Positions 28,008 through 36,026 of a stretch of DNA of 64,000 nucleotides are shown here, one piece after another. The notes under the pieces were generated by a model. It saw only the letters and a list, made by a program, of their open reading frames with translations. It ran no database searches and was not told the origin of the DNA. Position 1 is the first letter of the stretch. Each line of letters opens with the position of its first letter. The DNA is from Geodermatophilus telluris (GTDB lineage Bacteria > Actinomycetota > Actinomycetes > Mycobacteriales > Geodermatophilaceae). Position numbers and translations under genes: made by a program. The stretch is from NCBI RefSeq assembly GCF_900102745.1, contig NZ_FMZF01000001.1, positions 434,001-498,000 on the forward strand, written 5' to 3'.

Positions 28008-29552
28008 GTGGCCAGGCCCAGCATCGTCCCGATCGCCCTCACCCTCGACGACCGCACCGGCTACACCCTGTGGGCGCCGCCGTGGGAGGAGGACGGCGAG
28101 GAGTGGCAGGCCTTCCTCGGCACCTCCGAGACCGACACCGCCACGGTGCACCTGTTCCCCACCCCGGCCGCGCTCGCCGCGTTCTGCCGGACCAGCACCG
28201 ACCACGACCTCGCCGACCACCCGGTGTGGCCGGTGGTCACCGGCCTGGGCGCCGAGGACCTGACCCCTGACGACGACCACCGCTACGACCTCGACGGCGT
28301 GTACGACATCGCCGCGGAGAACCCCGACCGGTGGGCCGTGGAGGAGCTGGCGGCCACCATCGACATCGTCAGCCGGCTGGCCGAGTGCCTGGACACCGCC
28401 GGCGCCGACGAGGACGACGAGGAGCCGGTGGCCCGCCGTCGGCCCACCTCCCCGACCGACGACGACACCGACGACGACACCGACGACGACACCGAGGACG
28501 CGCCCGAGGACGACGAGGACGAGACCGAGTTCCCGGCGCTGGCCGAGCTGGTCGCCCGCCCGGAGATCGGCTCGCTCGGCCTCGGCGTGGAGGCGTTCGT
28601 CGGCCGCTCCGGTGAGGACGCCTGGGTCGGCGTCGGCGGGGCGCTCGACGAGCTGTGGGAGGACGTGGTCGAGGAGCTGTCCGCGCACCTGGACTGGACC
28701 GGCGCCGGCACCACCACCCTCGACGCCTACCCGTCGGCCGACGAGGACGAGGACGAGCTCGACGAGGTCGACGAGGTCGACGACACCGGGGCCACCGGCG
28801 CCGCCGCTGCGACCCCGGCTCGGGCGGCCGGCGGTGCGGCCCGGGCGCCGGAGCGGACGGTGGCGCGGGGCTCGGACGGCTCGGGCGAGCGGCCCGCGGC
28901 CGGCTCGACGGCCGCCGCGCCCGCGGAGGCCGCTACCGCCGGGACGAGCACGATCCGCGGCGGCGGCCGGGTCAGCGCCACCCCGGCGGCGGTCGCGGCG
29001 GCCGCGGAGTTCTGGGAGGCCGTGGGCATCCTGCCGGTGGAGCTCGTCGTCCCCGAGGGCGCGGGCGTCACGCTGCGCTGCTACGTGGAGGACGTGGCCC
29101 GCTTCCTCGGCCGCGACGGCGAGGTCTACCTGTTCGACACCCCGGCCGACCTGGCCCGCTTCTGCGCCGGGGACGAGCAGCACGACCTCACCGAGATCGC
29201 GTCGTGGCCGGAGGTGGCCGACACCGACACGCTCCCGCTGCCGGCCGAGCAGGACCGCTACGACCTCACCGAGCTGTCCGAGGTGCTCGGCGAGGTGGCC
29301 GGGGGGGCGGCGGGGCTGGTCGACCACACGGTGGTCGTGCAGCCGGTGGAGGGCGTGCGCGACGTCGCCGAGTACGCCGGGCTGTCCCGCGTCGACGAGC
29401 TGCTCGCCCCGGGCGCCCCGCTGGGCCGGGCGGTGGCCCGCGCGGAGCGGGAGCCGGAGGCGCCGCTGCCGGCGGAGGACGCCGCGGCGCTGCGGACGGC
29501 GTGGGACGAGGTCGTCGCCCAGGTCAGCGGGGCGCTGGTCTTCCGGCACTGA
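28008..29552 (+). CDS. Acidic, internally duplicated hypothetical protein
   Basis: 514 residues; family not recognised. Two domains look related: an N-terminal one with VHLFPTPAALAAFCR then HDLADHPVWPVV, and a C-terminal one with VYLFDTPADLARFCA then HDLTEIASWPEV. Between them lie very acidic stretches (a DDDT unit three times, then D/E runs, and later DEDEDELDEVDEVDD) and an Ala/Gly/Pro linker. No signal peptide, membrane helix or catalytic motif is seen. GTG 28008 is preferred over ATG 27999 because of upstream spacing and the conserved-looking RPSIVPIALTL start. It is separated from the ALDH operon by 43 nt and ends at a terminator pair. Confidence 0.75.
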   Translation: MARPSIVPIALTLDDRTGYTLWAPPWEEDGEEWQAFLGTSETDTATVHLFPTPAALAAFCRTSTDHDLADHPVWPVVTGLGAEDLTPDDDHRYDLDGVYDIAAENPDRWAVEELAATIDIVSRLAECLDTAGADEDDEEPVARRRPTSPTDDDTDDDTDDDTEDAPEDDEDETEFPALAELVARPEIGSLGLGVEAFVGRSGEDAWVGVGGALDELWEDVVEELSAHLDWTGAGTTTLDAYPSADEDEDELDEVDEVDDTGATGAAAATPARAAGGAARAPERTVARGSDGSGERPAAGSTAAAPAEAATAGTSTIRGGGRVSATPAAVAAAAEFWEAVGILPVELVVPEGAGVTLRCYVEDVARFLGRDGEVYLFDTPADLARFCAGDEQHDLTEIASWPEVADTDTLPLPAEQDRYDLTELSEVLGEVAGGAAGLVDHTVVVQPVEGVRDVAEYAGLSRVDELLAPGAPLGRAVARAEREPEAPLPAEDAAALRTAWDEVVAQVSGALVFRH

Positions 29553-29606
29553 GGGAGCCCGTCCACCCACCGCGCGCGGGACCCGGCACGGGTCACCTGG
29601 CGGCAG

Positions 29607-29642
29607 GTCGTGCTCTGCCCACACCGGTGGTCAGAGCACGAC
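29607..29642. terminator. Hairpin 1 between convergent genes
   Basis: Perfect 11-bp arms (29607-29617 and 29632-29642) enclose a 14-nt loop. It lies after the stop at 29552 and before the helicase stop on the other strand. Confidence 0.6.
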
Positions 29643-29657
29643 GGGCCCGGAACAGCA

Positions 29658-29695
29658 CGGCGGCCGGCCCCGGGAGGTCCCGGGACCGGCCGCCG
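29658..29695. terminator. Hairpin 2 between convergent genes
   Basis: Arms of 18 nt (29658-29675 and 29678-29695) pair at 17 positions around a 2-nt loop. It sits 10 nt beyond the helicase stop at 29705 and can end transcription from both sides. Confidence 0.7.
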
Positions 29696-29704
29696 GTGAG
29701 CCGT

Positions 29705-31171
29705 TCAGTCGCGCGCGGGCGCCGGACGGTCGGACCGTCCGCCGCGCGAGCCCTCGCCGGGCCCGCGGTACCGGTCGCGCTCCCCGGCGGGGCGGCGCGG
29801 ACGGTCGTCGCGGCGACCGCGGTCGCCCTCGCCGAACGAGCGGCGCGGACGGTCGCCGTCCCGGCGCGGGCGGTCGCCGTCGCGGCGCGGACGCCGGCCG
29901 CCGGGGCCGCCGTGCGGACGGCGCGACTCGCGGGCCGGCCGCTCGACCGGCTCCACCGGCACGCCGCTGGCCACCAGCTCGGCGATCGGGGCGTCGCCCG
30001 GCCGGACGCGGCTGACCTGCGGGTCGACCTTGGCCTGGCGGAACCGGCGCTTGGCCTGGCCCACCTGGTCGGGCAGCAGCAGCGAGACGACCACACCGGC
30101 GGCGCCGGCGCGCGCGGTGCGGCCGGAGCGGTGCAGGTAGGTCTTGTGGTCGGCCGGCGGGTCGTAGTGCAGCACCAGGGACACGTCGTCGACGTGGATG
30201 CCGCGGGCGGCGACGTCGGTGGCCACCAGGACCGGGCTGCGGGCGTCGGTGAACGCCTCGAGCGCCCGGCGGCGGGCCGACTGCGGCAGGCCACCGTGGA
30301 TCGCCTCGGCCTTGATGCCGACCGCCTGGAGGTTCTCCGTCAGCCGGTCCACGCCGAGCTGGGTGCGGGCGAACACGATGGTCCGGCCGGGGCGGGCGGC
30401 CAGCTCCTGGGTGAGCGGCACCTTGTCGCGGAAGGCCACGCTGTAGGCCAGGTGCTCGGCCGGCGGGGCGTCGTCACCGGGCCGCTTGACCTCGTGCCGG
30501 GCCGGGTCCTTGAGGTAGCGGCGGACGAGGGTGTCCACCTCGCCGTCCAGCGTGGCCGAGAACAGCAGCCGCTGGGCGTCGGGGCGGGTCTGGTCGAGCA
30601 GCTCCTGCACGACGGGCAGGAAACCGAGGTCGGACATGAAGTCGGCCTCGTCCACGACGCTGACCTCGACCTCGGCGAGGGTGACCTCGCGCTGGCTGAT
30701 GAGGTCCTGCAGCCGGCCGGGGGTGGCGACGACGACGTCGACGCCGCGGCGCAGCTGGCTGATCTGGCGGCCCATCGAGGCGCCGCCGTAGACGGTGGCG
30801 AACTGGGCACCGACGGCCTGCCCGAGCGGGGCGAGGTTGTCGGACACCTGCTGGGCGAGCTCGCGGGTGGGCACGAGCACCAGCGCGCGCGGGGCACGCG
30901 GGCCGCGGCGGGCGGTGAGGCCCAGGCGGGCCAGCATCGGCAGGCCGAACGCGAGGGTCTTGCCCGAGCCGGTGGCGGCCTTGCCCAGCACGTCGCGCCC
31001 GGCCAGGGCGTCGGGCAGGACGGTGGCCTGGATGGCGAAGGGGCTGCGGATGTCGCGGCGCTCGAGGGCGGTGACCAGCTGCTGGGGCAGGCCCAGCCGG
31101 CCGAAGGTCGGGCCGCTCTCGACGGGGGTGTCGGGGGTGTTCGGGACGTCGACGGTGTCGGACGTGGTCAT
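29705..31171 (-). CDS. DEAD-box ATP-dependent RNA helicase
   Basis: 488 residues. The Q-motif region FGRLGLPQQLV is followed by ATGSGKT (motif I), PTRELAQQ (Ia), DEAD (II), LFSATL (III), and HRSGRTARAG (VI). After about residue 385 the tail is Arg/Gly/Asp-rich with repeated RRDGDRPR-like units, typical of RNA-binding extensions in actinobacterial RhlE-type helicases. ATG 31171 is chosen by the family N-terminus; a longer frame upstream is not supported. The gene appears to have a leader of about 175 nt with a 19-bp palindrome, suggesting post-transcriptional or repressor control. Confidence 0.92.
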   Translation of the reverse strand: MTTSDTVDVPNTPDTPVESGPTFGRLGLPQQLVTALERRDIRSPFAIQATVLPDALAGRDVLGKAATGSGKTLAFGLPMLARLGLTARRGPRAPRALVLVPTRELAQQVSDNLAPLGQAVGAQFATVYGGASMGRQISQLRRGVDVVVATPGRLQDLISQREVTLAEVEVSVVDEADFMSDLGFLPVVQELLDQTRPDAQRLLFSATLDGEVDTLVRRYLKDPARHEVKRPGDDAPPAEHLAYSVAFRDKVPLTQELAARPGRTIVFARTQLGVDRLTENLQAVGIKAEAIHGGLPQSARRRALEAFTDARSPVLVATDVAARGIHVDDVSLVLHYDPPADHKTYLHRSGRTARAGAAGVVVSLLLPDQVGQAKRRFRQAKVDPQVSRVRPGDAPIAELVASGVPVEPVERPARESRRPHGGPGGRRPRRDGDRPRRDGDRPRRSFGEGDRGRRDDRPRRPAGERDRYRGPGEGSRGGRSDRPAPARD

Positions 31172-31306
31172 GCGGGGGTGGGGACTCCGATACAGCTCGG
31201 GCGCGTCCCGTGGTGGCGCGGGCGCCACCCCGGCGACGGGGCTCGGCGTCCTCACTGGCGATCGCGGGCGTCGTCGACGCGGCGGATCTGCACGGATGCG
31301 CTCATG

Positions 31307-31325
31307 CCCGGACGGACCGTCCGGG
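31307..31325. promoter_or_regulatory. 19-bp perfect palindrome in the helicase 5' leader
   Basis: CCCGGACGG and CCGTCCGGG flank a single A. A -10-like TACCGT on the minus strand at 31354-31359 lies about 30 nt upstream, so the palindrome would fall just downstream of the transcription start: either an operator or a short hairpin at the 5' end of the mRNA. Confidence 0.5.
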
Positions 31326-31353
31326 AGGATGTCCGGCGAGTGCCGGCACACCC

Positions 31354-31359
31354 ACGGTA
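31354..31359 (-). promoter_or_regulatory. Putative -10 TACCGT of the helicase gene
   Basis: The hexamer fits TANNNT on the minus strand and would start a leader of about 175 nt ahead of ATG 31171. No convincing -35 is seen. Confidence 0.4.
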
Positions 31360-31414
31360 GCAGCGGTGATCAGCCGGGGATTCCGGCGAGCACGGTGGCC
31401 GTGGTCACCGCAGC

Positions 31415-32491
31415 TCAGGCGCGCAGTGCCGCGAAGCCCGGCCGGACGACGTCGGTGAGCAGCCGCACCCGCACGGCGTCGTCGAGGAAGGCCGCGCCGA
31501 GCGCCCGCTCGGTCACCCTCTGGACGTCGTCCCAGCCCCAGCCGTGGGCCGCCGCGACGTCGGCCAGCTCGCTGGTGGTCGAGACCCCGCTCATCAGCCG
31601 GTTGTCGGTGTTCACCGTGACCGCGAAGCCCAGCCGGTGCAGCCGCCCGACGGGGTGCGCCGCGATCGACGGGTAGGCGCCGGTCTGCACGTTCGACGAC
31701 GGCGCGACCTCCAGCGGCACCTGCTCCTCCAGCACCCGCCGCGCCAGCGGCCCGAGCGGGGCCTCGCCCGGCACCTCGTCGGCGATGCGCACGCCGTGGC
31801 CGAGGCGCTCGGCGCGGGCCCCGTCCAGGGCGGCGCGGATGCTGTCGACGCCGGCCGCCTCACCGGCGTGGATCGTGCGGTGCGCACCCGCGCGGTCCAG
31901 TAGCGTGATGGCCTCGGGGTGCCGGTCGGGCGGGAAGCCGATCTCCGGGCCGGCCAGGTCGAAGCCGACGACGCCGGCGTCCCGGTACCGCACCACGAGG
32001 TCCGCGACCTCCGCCCAGCGGTCGGCCTGCCGCATCGCGCACAGCAGCGCGCCCACGGTGATCGGCGTCCCGGCCGCGGCGGCGTCGGCGCTGCCCTGCG
32101 CGAAGCCGTCGAGGATCGCCTCCACGGCCTCCTCGATCGGCGTGCCGCCCGCGGTGAGCAGCTCCGGCGCCATGCGGACCTCGGCGTGGACGACGCCGTC
32201 GGCGGCCAGGTCGAGCGCGCACTCGCGGGCCACCCGCCGCACGGCCTCCGGGCGCTGCATCACGCCGACGGTGTGCGCGAAGGTCTCCAGGTAGCGCACC
32301 AGCGAGCCCGAGTCCGCGGCCTGGCGGAACCACCGGCCCAGGTCCCCCGCGTCGCCGGCGGGCAGGTCGCGGTAGCCGGTCTCGTCGGCCAGCTCGAGCA
32401 CCGTCTGCGGCCGCAGCCCGCCGTCGAGGTGGTCGTGCAGGAGGACCTTGGGGGCGCGGCGGATCGAGTCGGCGTCGAGCGGTGCAGGCAC
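31415..32491 (-). CDS. add: Adenosine deaminase
   Basis: 358 residues. HDHLDGGLRP near residue 19 gives the first zinc ligands, HAGEAAG near residue 210 the third His and catalytic Glu, GHGVRI follows, and NTDNRLMS near residue 290 holds the catalytic Asp. Reaction: (deoxy)adenosine to (deoxy)inosine plus ammonia, feeding PNP. GTG 32491 is 6 nt after a TAACGT hexamer that overlaps the stop codon of the exporter permease, so add is expressed from its own leaderless promoter even though it follows the exporter genes on the same strand. Confidence 0.95.
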   Translation of the reverse strand: MPAPLDADSIRRAPKVLLHDHLDGGLRPQTVLELADETGYRDLPAGDAGDLGRWFRQAADSGSLVRYLETFAHTVGVMQRPEAVRRVARECALDLAADGVVHAEVRMAPELLTAGGTPIEEAVEAILDGFAQGSADAAAAGTPITVGALLCAMRQADRWAEVADLVVRYRDAGVVGFDLAGPEIGFPPDRHPEAITLLDRAGAHRTIHAGEAAGVDSIRAALDGARAERLGHGVRIADEVPGEAPLGPLARRVLEEQVPLEVAPSSNVQTGAYPSIAAHPVGRLHRLGFAVTVNTDNRLMSGVSTTSELADVAAAHGWGWDDVQRVTERALGAAFLDDAVRVRLLTDVVRPGFAALRA

Positions 32492-32497
32492 CCCTGG

Positions 32498-32503
32498 ACG
32501 TTA
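32498..32503 (-). promoter_or_regulatory. -10 hexamer TAACGT, leaderless promoter of add
   Basis: On the minus strand TAACGT is followed by 6 nt and GTG 32491. Its first three bases are the TAA stop codon of the upstream permease gene. Confidence 0.6.
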
Positions 32504-33307
32504 CCGGGTGTCGCGGTCCTGCCAGCGGAAGGTCAGGACGCAGAGCACGAGTCCGAGCACGCACCAGGCGCCGAGCACCAGCGCCACCCGGCCGAGCTCC
32601 CACGAGCCGGCGGGTTCCTGGGCGGCGAGCGCGTCGGGCAGGAACACCGAGCGCAGGCCCTGGGCCAGCCACTTGACCGGGAAGACGGCGGCGACGTCCT
32701 GCAGCCAGCCGGGCACCTGGTCGAAGGGCAGGAAGACGCCGGACACGAACTCCAGCACCAGCGCGATGGGGGTGACGGTCGCCGACGCCGACCGGCCGGT
32801 GCGGCACAGCGTCGACACGGCGATCCCCAGCAGCGTGCAGGCCGCGGCGCCGAGCACCGACACCCAGGCGAAGGTCAGCCAGTCACCGCCCGAGGGCAGG
32901 TCGATGCCGTACACGAGCACGCCGACGCCGAGCAGCAGCACGATCGTGGCCACCGCGACGGCCAGCACCTGCACGACCTTGCCGGCGAAGTAGGCGCTGG
33001 CCGGCATCGGCGTCCCGGCCAGGCTCTTCAGCGTCCCGTCGGAGCGCTCCCCGGCGATGTGGATGGCCATGTTCTGCAGGCTGGCGCCCACGATGCCGGC
33101 CGTGATCACCCCGGCCATGAAGTACTGCGGGAAGCCGACGCCGGCGCCGAGGTCGTAGTCGAGGACCGCGCCGAGCGCCAGCAGCAGGAGGACCGGGAAG
33201 GCGAGGGTGAAGACCACCGACTCGCGCTGCCGGAAGAACTCCCGGAGCTCCACCCGCGCGCGGGTGCCGTAGACGCGCGTCAGCGACGGCAGGGCGGGGG
33301 CGCTCAC
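32501..33307 (-). CDS. ABC-2 type transporter permease
   Basis: 268 residues with six hydrophobic helices. It begins with an amphipathic segment (RARVELREFFRQRESVVFTL) before helix 1, and ERSDGTLKSLAGTPM lies in the cytoplasmic loop, a typical ABC-2/DrrB-like exporter arrangement. ATG 33307 overlaps the ATPase stop by 4 nt. Export of a lipid, drug or polysaccharide-like compound is the family role; substrate unknown. It interrupts the nucleoside genes between add and deoA. Confidence 0.88.
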   Translation of the reverse strand: MSAPALPSLTRVYGTRARVELREFFRQRESVVFTLAFPVLLLLALGAVLDYDLGAGVGFPQYFMAGVITAGIVGASLQNMAIHIAGERSDGTLKSLAGTPMPASAYFAGKVVQVLAVAVATIVLLLGVGVLVYGIDLPSGGDWLTFAWVSVLGAAACTLLGIAVSTLCRTGRSASATVTPIALVLEFVSGVFLPFDQVPGWLQDVAAVFPVKWLAQGLRSVFLPDALAAQEPAGSWELGRVALVLGAWCVLGLVLCVLTFRWQDRDTR

Positions 33308-34212
33308 TCGTCCGGCCCTCCGATCATCTTGAGGTAGACGTCCTCGAGCGTGGGCCGGCTGACCGCGAGGTCGGGCACCTCACCGGGGAAGCGGGCGGCG
33401 AGGTCGCGCACGAAGGCCGTCGGCGTCGCGGTCTCGGCGGTCCGCCGGGCGCCGTCCTCGGTCCAGCTGACCACGGCCGGCGCCGAGCCGCGCCCGCCCA
33501 GCGCCGTGGGGACGGCGACCTCGGCGAGCTGCCCGCGGGCGAGGACGCCCACCCGGTCGGCCAGCGCCTCGGCCTCGTCGAGGTAGTGCGTGGTGAGCAG
33601 CATCGTGGTGCCCAGGTCGCGCAGCGAGCGGATGAGCGCCCAGAACTGCCGCCGGGCCTCGGGGTCGAAGCCGGTGGTCGGCTCGTCGAGGAAGAGCAGC
33701 CGCGGCCGGCCGACGATGCCGAGCGCGACGTCGAGGCGACGGCGCTGCCCGCCCGACAGGGTGCGGCCGCGGGCGCCGGCCCGCTCCGTGAGCCCGACCA
33801 GCTCGAGCACCTCGCCGGGGTCGCGCGGGTCGGCGTAGTAGGAGGCCCGGGCCTCGAGCAGCTCGCGCACCGACAGCTGGCTGTCCCCCGCGCCGGACTG
33901 CAGCACGATGCCCAGCTCGGCCTTCCACCGGCGCCCGCCCCGGGCGGGGTCGACGCCGAGCACCCGCACCTCGCCGCCGTCGCGCCGCCGGTAGCCCTCG
34001 AGGACCTCCACGGTCGTGGTCTTGCCGGCGCCGTTGGGCCCGAGCAGGGCGAAGATCTCGCCGCGGCGGATGTCGAGGTCGAGCCCGTCGACGGCGGTGC
34101 GGTCGCCGTAGCGCTTGACCAGGCCGCGGACGGAGATCGCGGCGTCCGGGTCGAGCGGGTCGCCGGGCCGCGGCCGGCCGTCAGCCACCACGGGTGCGGG
34201 CGGACGGGTCAC
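33304..34212 (-). CDS. ABC transporter ATP-binding protein (DrrA-like exporter ATPase)
   Basis: 302 residues from GTG 34212. Walker A LLGPNGAGKTT, signature LSGGQRRRLDVAL, Walker B LLFLDEPTTGFD and switch His in LLTTHYLDEAEAL are intact. The C-terminal 70 residues form the extra domain of DrrA-type ATPases. Start: GTG 34212 lies 6 nt after a weak GACTGT hexamer, fitting the leaderless pattern; ATG 34236 is an alternative. It is operonic with the ABC-2 permease. Confidence 0.9.
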   Translation of the reverse strand: MTRPPAPVVADGRPRPGDPLDPDAAISVRGLVKRYGDRTAVDGLDLDIRRGEIFALLGPNGAGKTTTVEVLEGYRRRDGGEVRVLGVDPARGGRRWKAELGIVLQSGAGDSQLSVRELLEARASYYADPRDPGEVLELVGLTERAGARGRTLSGGQRRRLDVALGIVGRPRLLFLDEPTTGFDPEARRQFWALIRSLRDLGTTMLLTTHYLDEAEALADRVGVLARGQLAEVAVPTALGGRGSAPAVVSWTEDGARRTAETATPTAFVRDLAARFPGEVPDLAVSRPTLEDVYLKMIGGPDE

Positions 34213-34261
34213 GAGGGAACAGTCTCCCCTCCGCACCCGGTCCCGCGCCGCCCGCCTCCGG

Positions 34262-34313
34262 CCCTCCTGCAGGGGCCCGCCGCGAGCCTGCGAGCGGTAG
34301 GGGGGCAGGAGGG
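34262..34313 (-). terminator. Hairpin after deoA
   Basis: CCCTCCTGC (34262-34270) pairs with GCAGGAGGG (34305-34313), with a partly self-complementary 34-nt loop. It begins 8 nt after the deoA stop and separates the importer-cdd-deoA operon from the exporter genes. Confidence 0.6.
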
Positions 34314-34320
34314 TCCTTCC

Positions 34321-35598
34321 TCAGGCGGTGATCCGCTCCAGGACGAGGGGCAGCGGCTCGTCGGGGGTGTCGACGCCGATCGCGCCGGCCAGCGCCTCCA
34401 GCGCCCGCGGGATGCGGGCGGCGTCGTCGGTCTGCAGCTCCAGCAGCGGTTGGCCCTCGGTGACCCGCTCCCCCACGGTCGCCGTCCAGGTGATGCCGGC
34501 CGCGGCCGACACCGGGTCCTCCTTGCGCGCCCGCCCGGCACCGAGGCGCCAGGTGGCCACGCCGAGCGCGTAGGCGTCCAGCCGGGTCAGCGTCCCGGTG
34601 GCCGGGGCGGTCACCACGTGCCGCTCGGCCGGCTGCGGCAGCGGCGCGTCGGGGTCGCCGCCCTGCGCCGCGACCATCCGCCGCCACACGTCCATCGCGC
34701 GGCCGTCGCGCAGCGCGTCGGCGGGGTCGACGTCGTCCCGGCCGACGCCGGCGAGCATCTCCCGCGCCAGCGCGAGGGTGAGCTCGACCAGGTCGGCGGG
34801 ACCGCCGCCGGCGAGCACCTCCACCGACTCGGCCACCTCGACGGCGTTGCCCGCCGCGCGGCCCAGCGGCCGGTCCATGGCCGTCACCAGGGCCACCGTG
34901 CGCACCCCGGCCGCCTCGCCGAGGCCGACCATGGTGCGGGCGAGCTCCCGGGAGGACGCCGGGTCCTTCATGAACGCGCCCGACCCGGTCTTGACGTCGA
35001 GCACCAGCGCGTCGGCGCCCTCGGCGATCTTCTTGCTCATGATCGAGCTGGCGATCAGCGGGATCGACTCGACGGTGCCGGTGACGTCGCGCAGCGCGTA
35101 GAGCTTCTTGTCCGCGGGCGCCAGGTCGTGGCCGGCGGCGCAGATGACCGCGCCCACCTCGCGCAGCTGCGCCAGGTAGGCCTCCTCGTGGACGTCGGCG
35201 CGCCAGCCGGGGATCGACTCGAGCTTGTCCAGCGTGCCGCCGGTGTGGCCCAGCCCGCGGCCGGACAGCTGCGGCACCGCCACCCCGCACGCGGCCACCA
35301 ACGGGGCCAGCGGCAGCGTCGTCTTGTCGCCCACCCCGCCGGTGGAGTGCTTGTCGGCGGTCGGGCGGCCCAGCGCCGAGAGGTCCTTGCGCTCACCTGA
35401 GTCGATCATCGCCTGCGTCCAGGCCGCCAGCTCGTCGGGCGCCATGCCGCGGAAGAACACCGCCATGAGCAGCGCGCTGACCTGCTCGTCGGGCACCACC
35501 CCGCGGGTGTGCGCGTCGACCACCCAGCGGATCTGCTCGGCGGACAGCCGGCCGCCGTCGCGCTTGGTGCGGATGACGTCGATCGCGTCGAAGGTCAC
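34321..35598 (-). CDS. deoA: Thymidine/pyrimidine-nucleoside phosphorylase
   Basis: 425 residues. KHSTGGVGDKTTL near residue 82 is the phosphate loop, LSGRGLGHTGGTLDKLESIPG the glycosyltransferase-family-3 signature region, and KTGSGAFM the distal phosphate site. Reaction: thymidine or uridine-type nucleoside plus phosphate to base plus (deoxy)ribose-1-phosphate. GTG 35598 overlaps the cdd stop by 4 nt. It is the last gene of an operon starting with the nucleoside importer. Confidence 0.96.
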   Translation of the reverse strand: MTFDAIDVIRTKRDGGRLSAEQIRWVVDAHTRGVVPDEQVSALLMAVFFRGMAPDELAAWTQAMIDSGERKDLSALGRPTADKHSTGGVGDKTTLPLAPLVAACGVAVPQLSGRGLGHTGGTLDKLESIPGWRADVHEEAYLAQLREVGAVICAAGHDLAPADKKLYALRDVTGTVESIPLIASSIMSKKIAEGADALVLDVKTGSGAFMKDPASSRELARTMVGLGEAAGVRTVALVTAMDRPLGRAAGNAVEVAESVEVLAGGGPADLVELTLALAREMLAGVGRDDVDPADALRDGRAMDVWRRMVAAQGGDPDAPLPQPAERHVVTAPATGTLTRLDAYALGVATWRLGAGRARKEDPVSAAAGITWTATVGERVTEGQPLLELQTDDAARIPRALEALAGAIGVDTPDEPLPLVLERITA

Positions 35599-36026
35599 CG
35601 CCGGCCCTCCACCAGGTCCTCGGGCCCGAAGGCGTCGGGCAGCACCTCGCGCATCGGCACGATGCCCAGCGACACGGTCTCGATGAGCATGTCCGCACCG
35701 CCGTGCTCCCACAGCAGCTGCCGGCAGCGGCCGCAGGGCATCAGCGGCCGCCCGCCGCGGTCGACGCAGGCCACCGCGACCAGCCGGCCACCGCCGGTGC
35801 GGACCAGGTCGCTGACCATCCCGCACTCGGCGCACAGTCCCAGCCCGTAGGAGGCGTTCTCGACGTTGCAGCCGGTCACCACCCGCCCGTCGTCCACCAG
35901 CCCGGCCACGCCCACCGGGAAGCCGGAGTACGGCGCGTAGGCGCGCGCCATGGCCTCCCGGGCGGCGCCGCGCAGCGCCGCCCAGTTCACGGTGTCCACC
36001 ACCCGGCCCGCCGGACCGTCCGCCAC
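35595..36026 (-). CDS. cdd: Cytidine deaminase
   Basis: 143 residues. NVENASYGLGLCAEC near residue 57 supplies the substrate Asn/Glu and the first zinc Cys with the catalytic Glu, and MPCGRCRQLLWE near residue 96 the other two Cys. This is the homotetrameric class. Reaction: (deoxy)cytidine to (deoxy)uridine plus ammonia. GTG 36026 shares one base with the permease stop and has GAGGGGAG 5 nt upstream, which settles the start. Confidence 0.95.
   Translation of the reverse strand: MADGPAGRVVDTVNWAALRGAAREAMARAYAPYSGFPVGVAGLVDDGRVVTGCNVENASYGLGLCAECGMVSDLVRTGGGRLVAVACVDRGGRPLMPCGRCRQLLWEHGGADMLIETVSLGIVPMREVLPDAFGPEDLVEGRR

Noticed and set aside
28459..28500. Short direct repeats considered as a CRISPR-like array
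   Set aside because: 12-nt units with no spacers; they are in-frame codons for a DDDT run inside an acidic protein.
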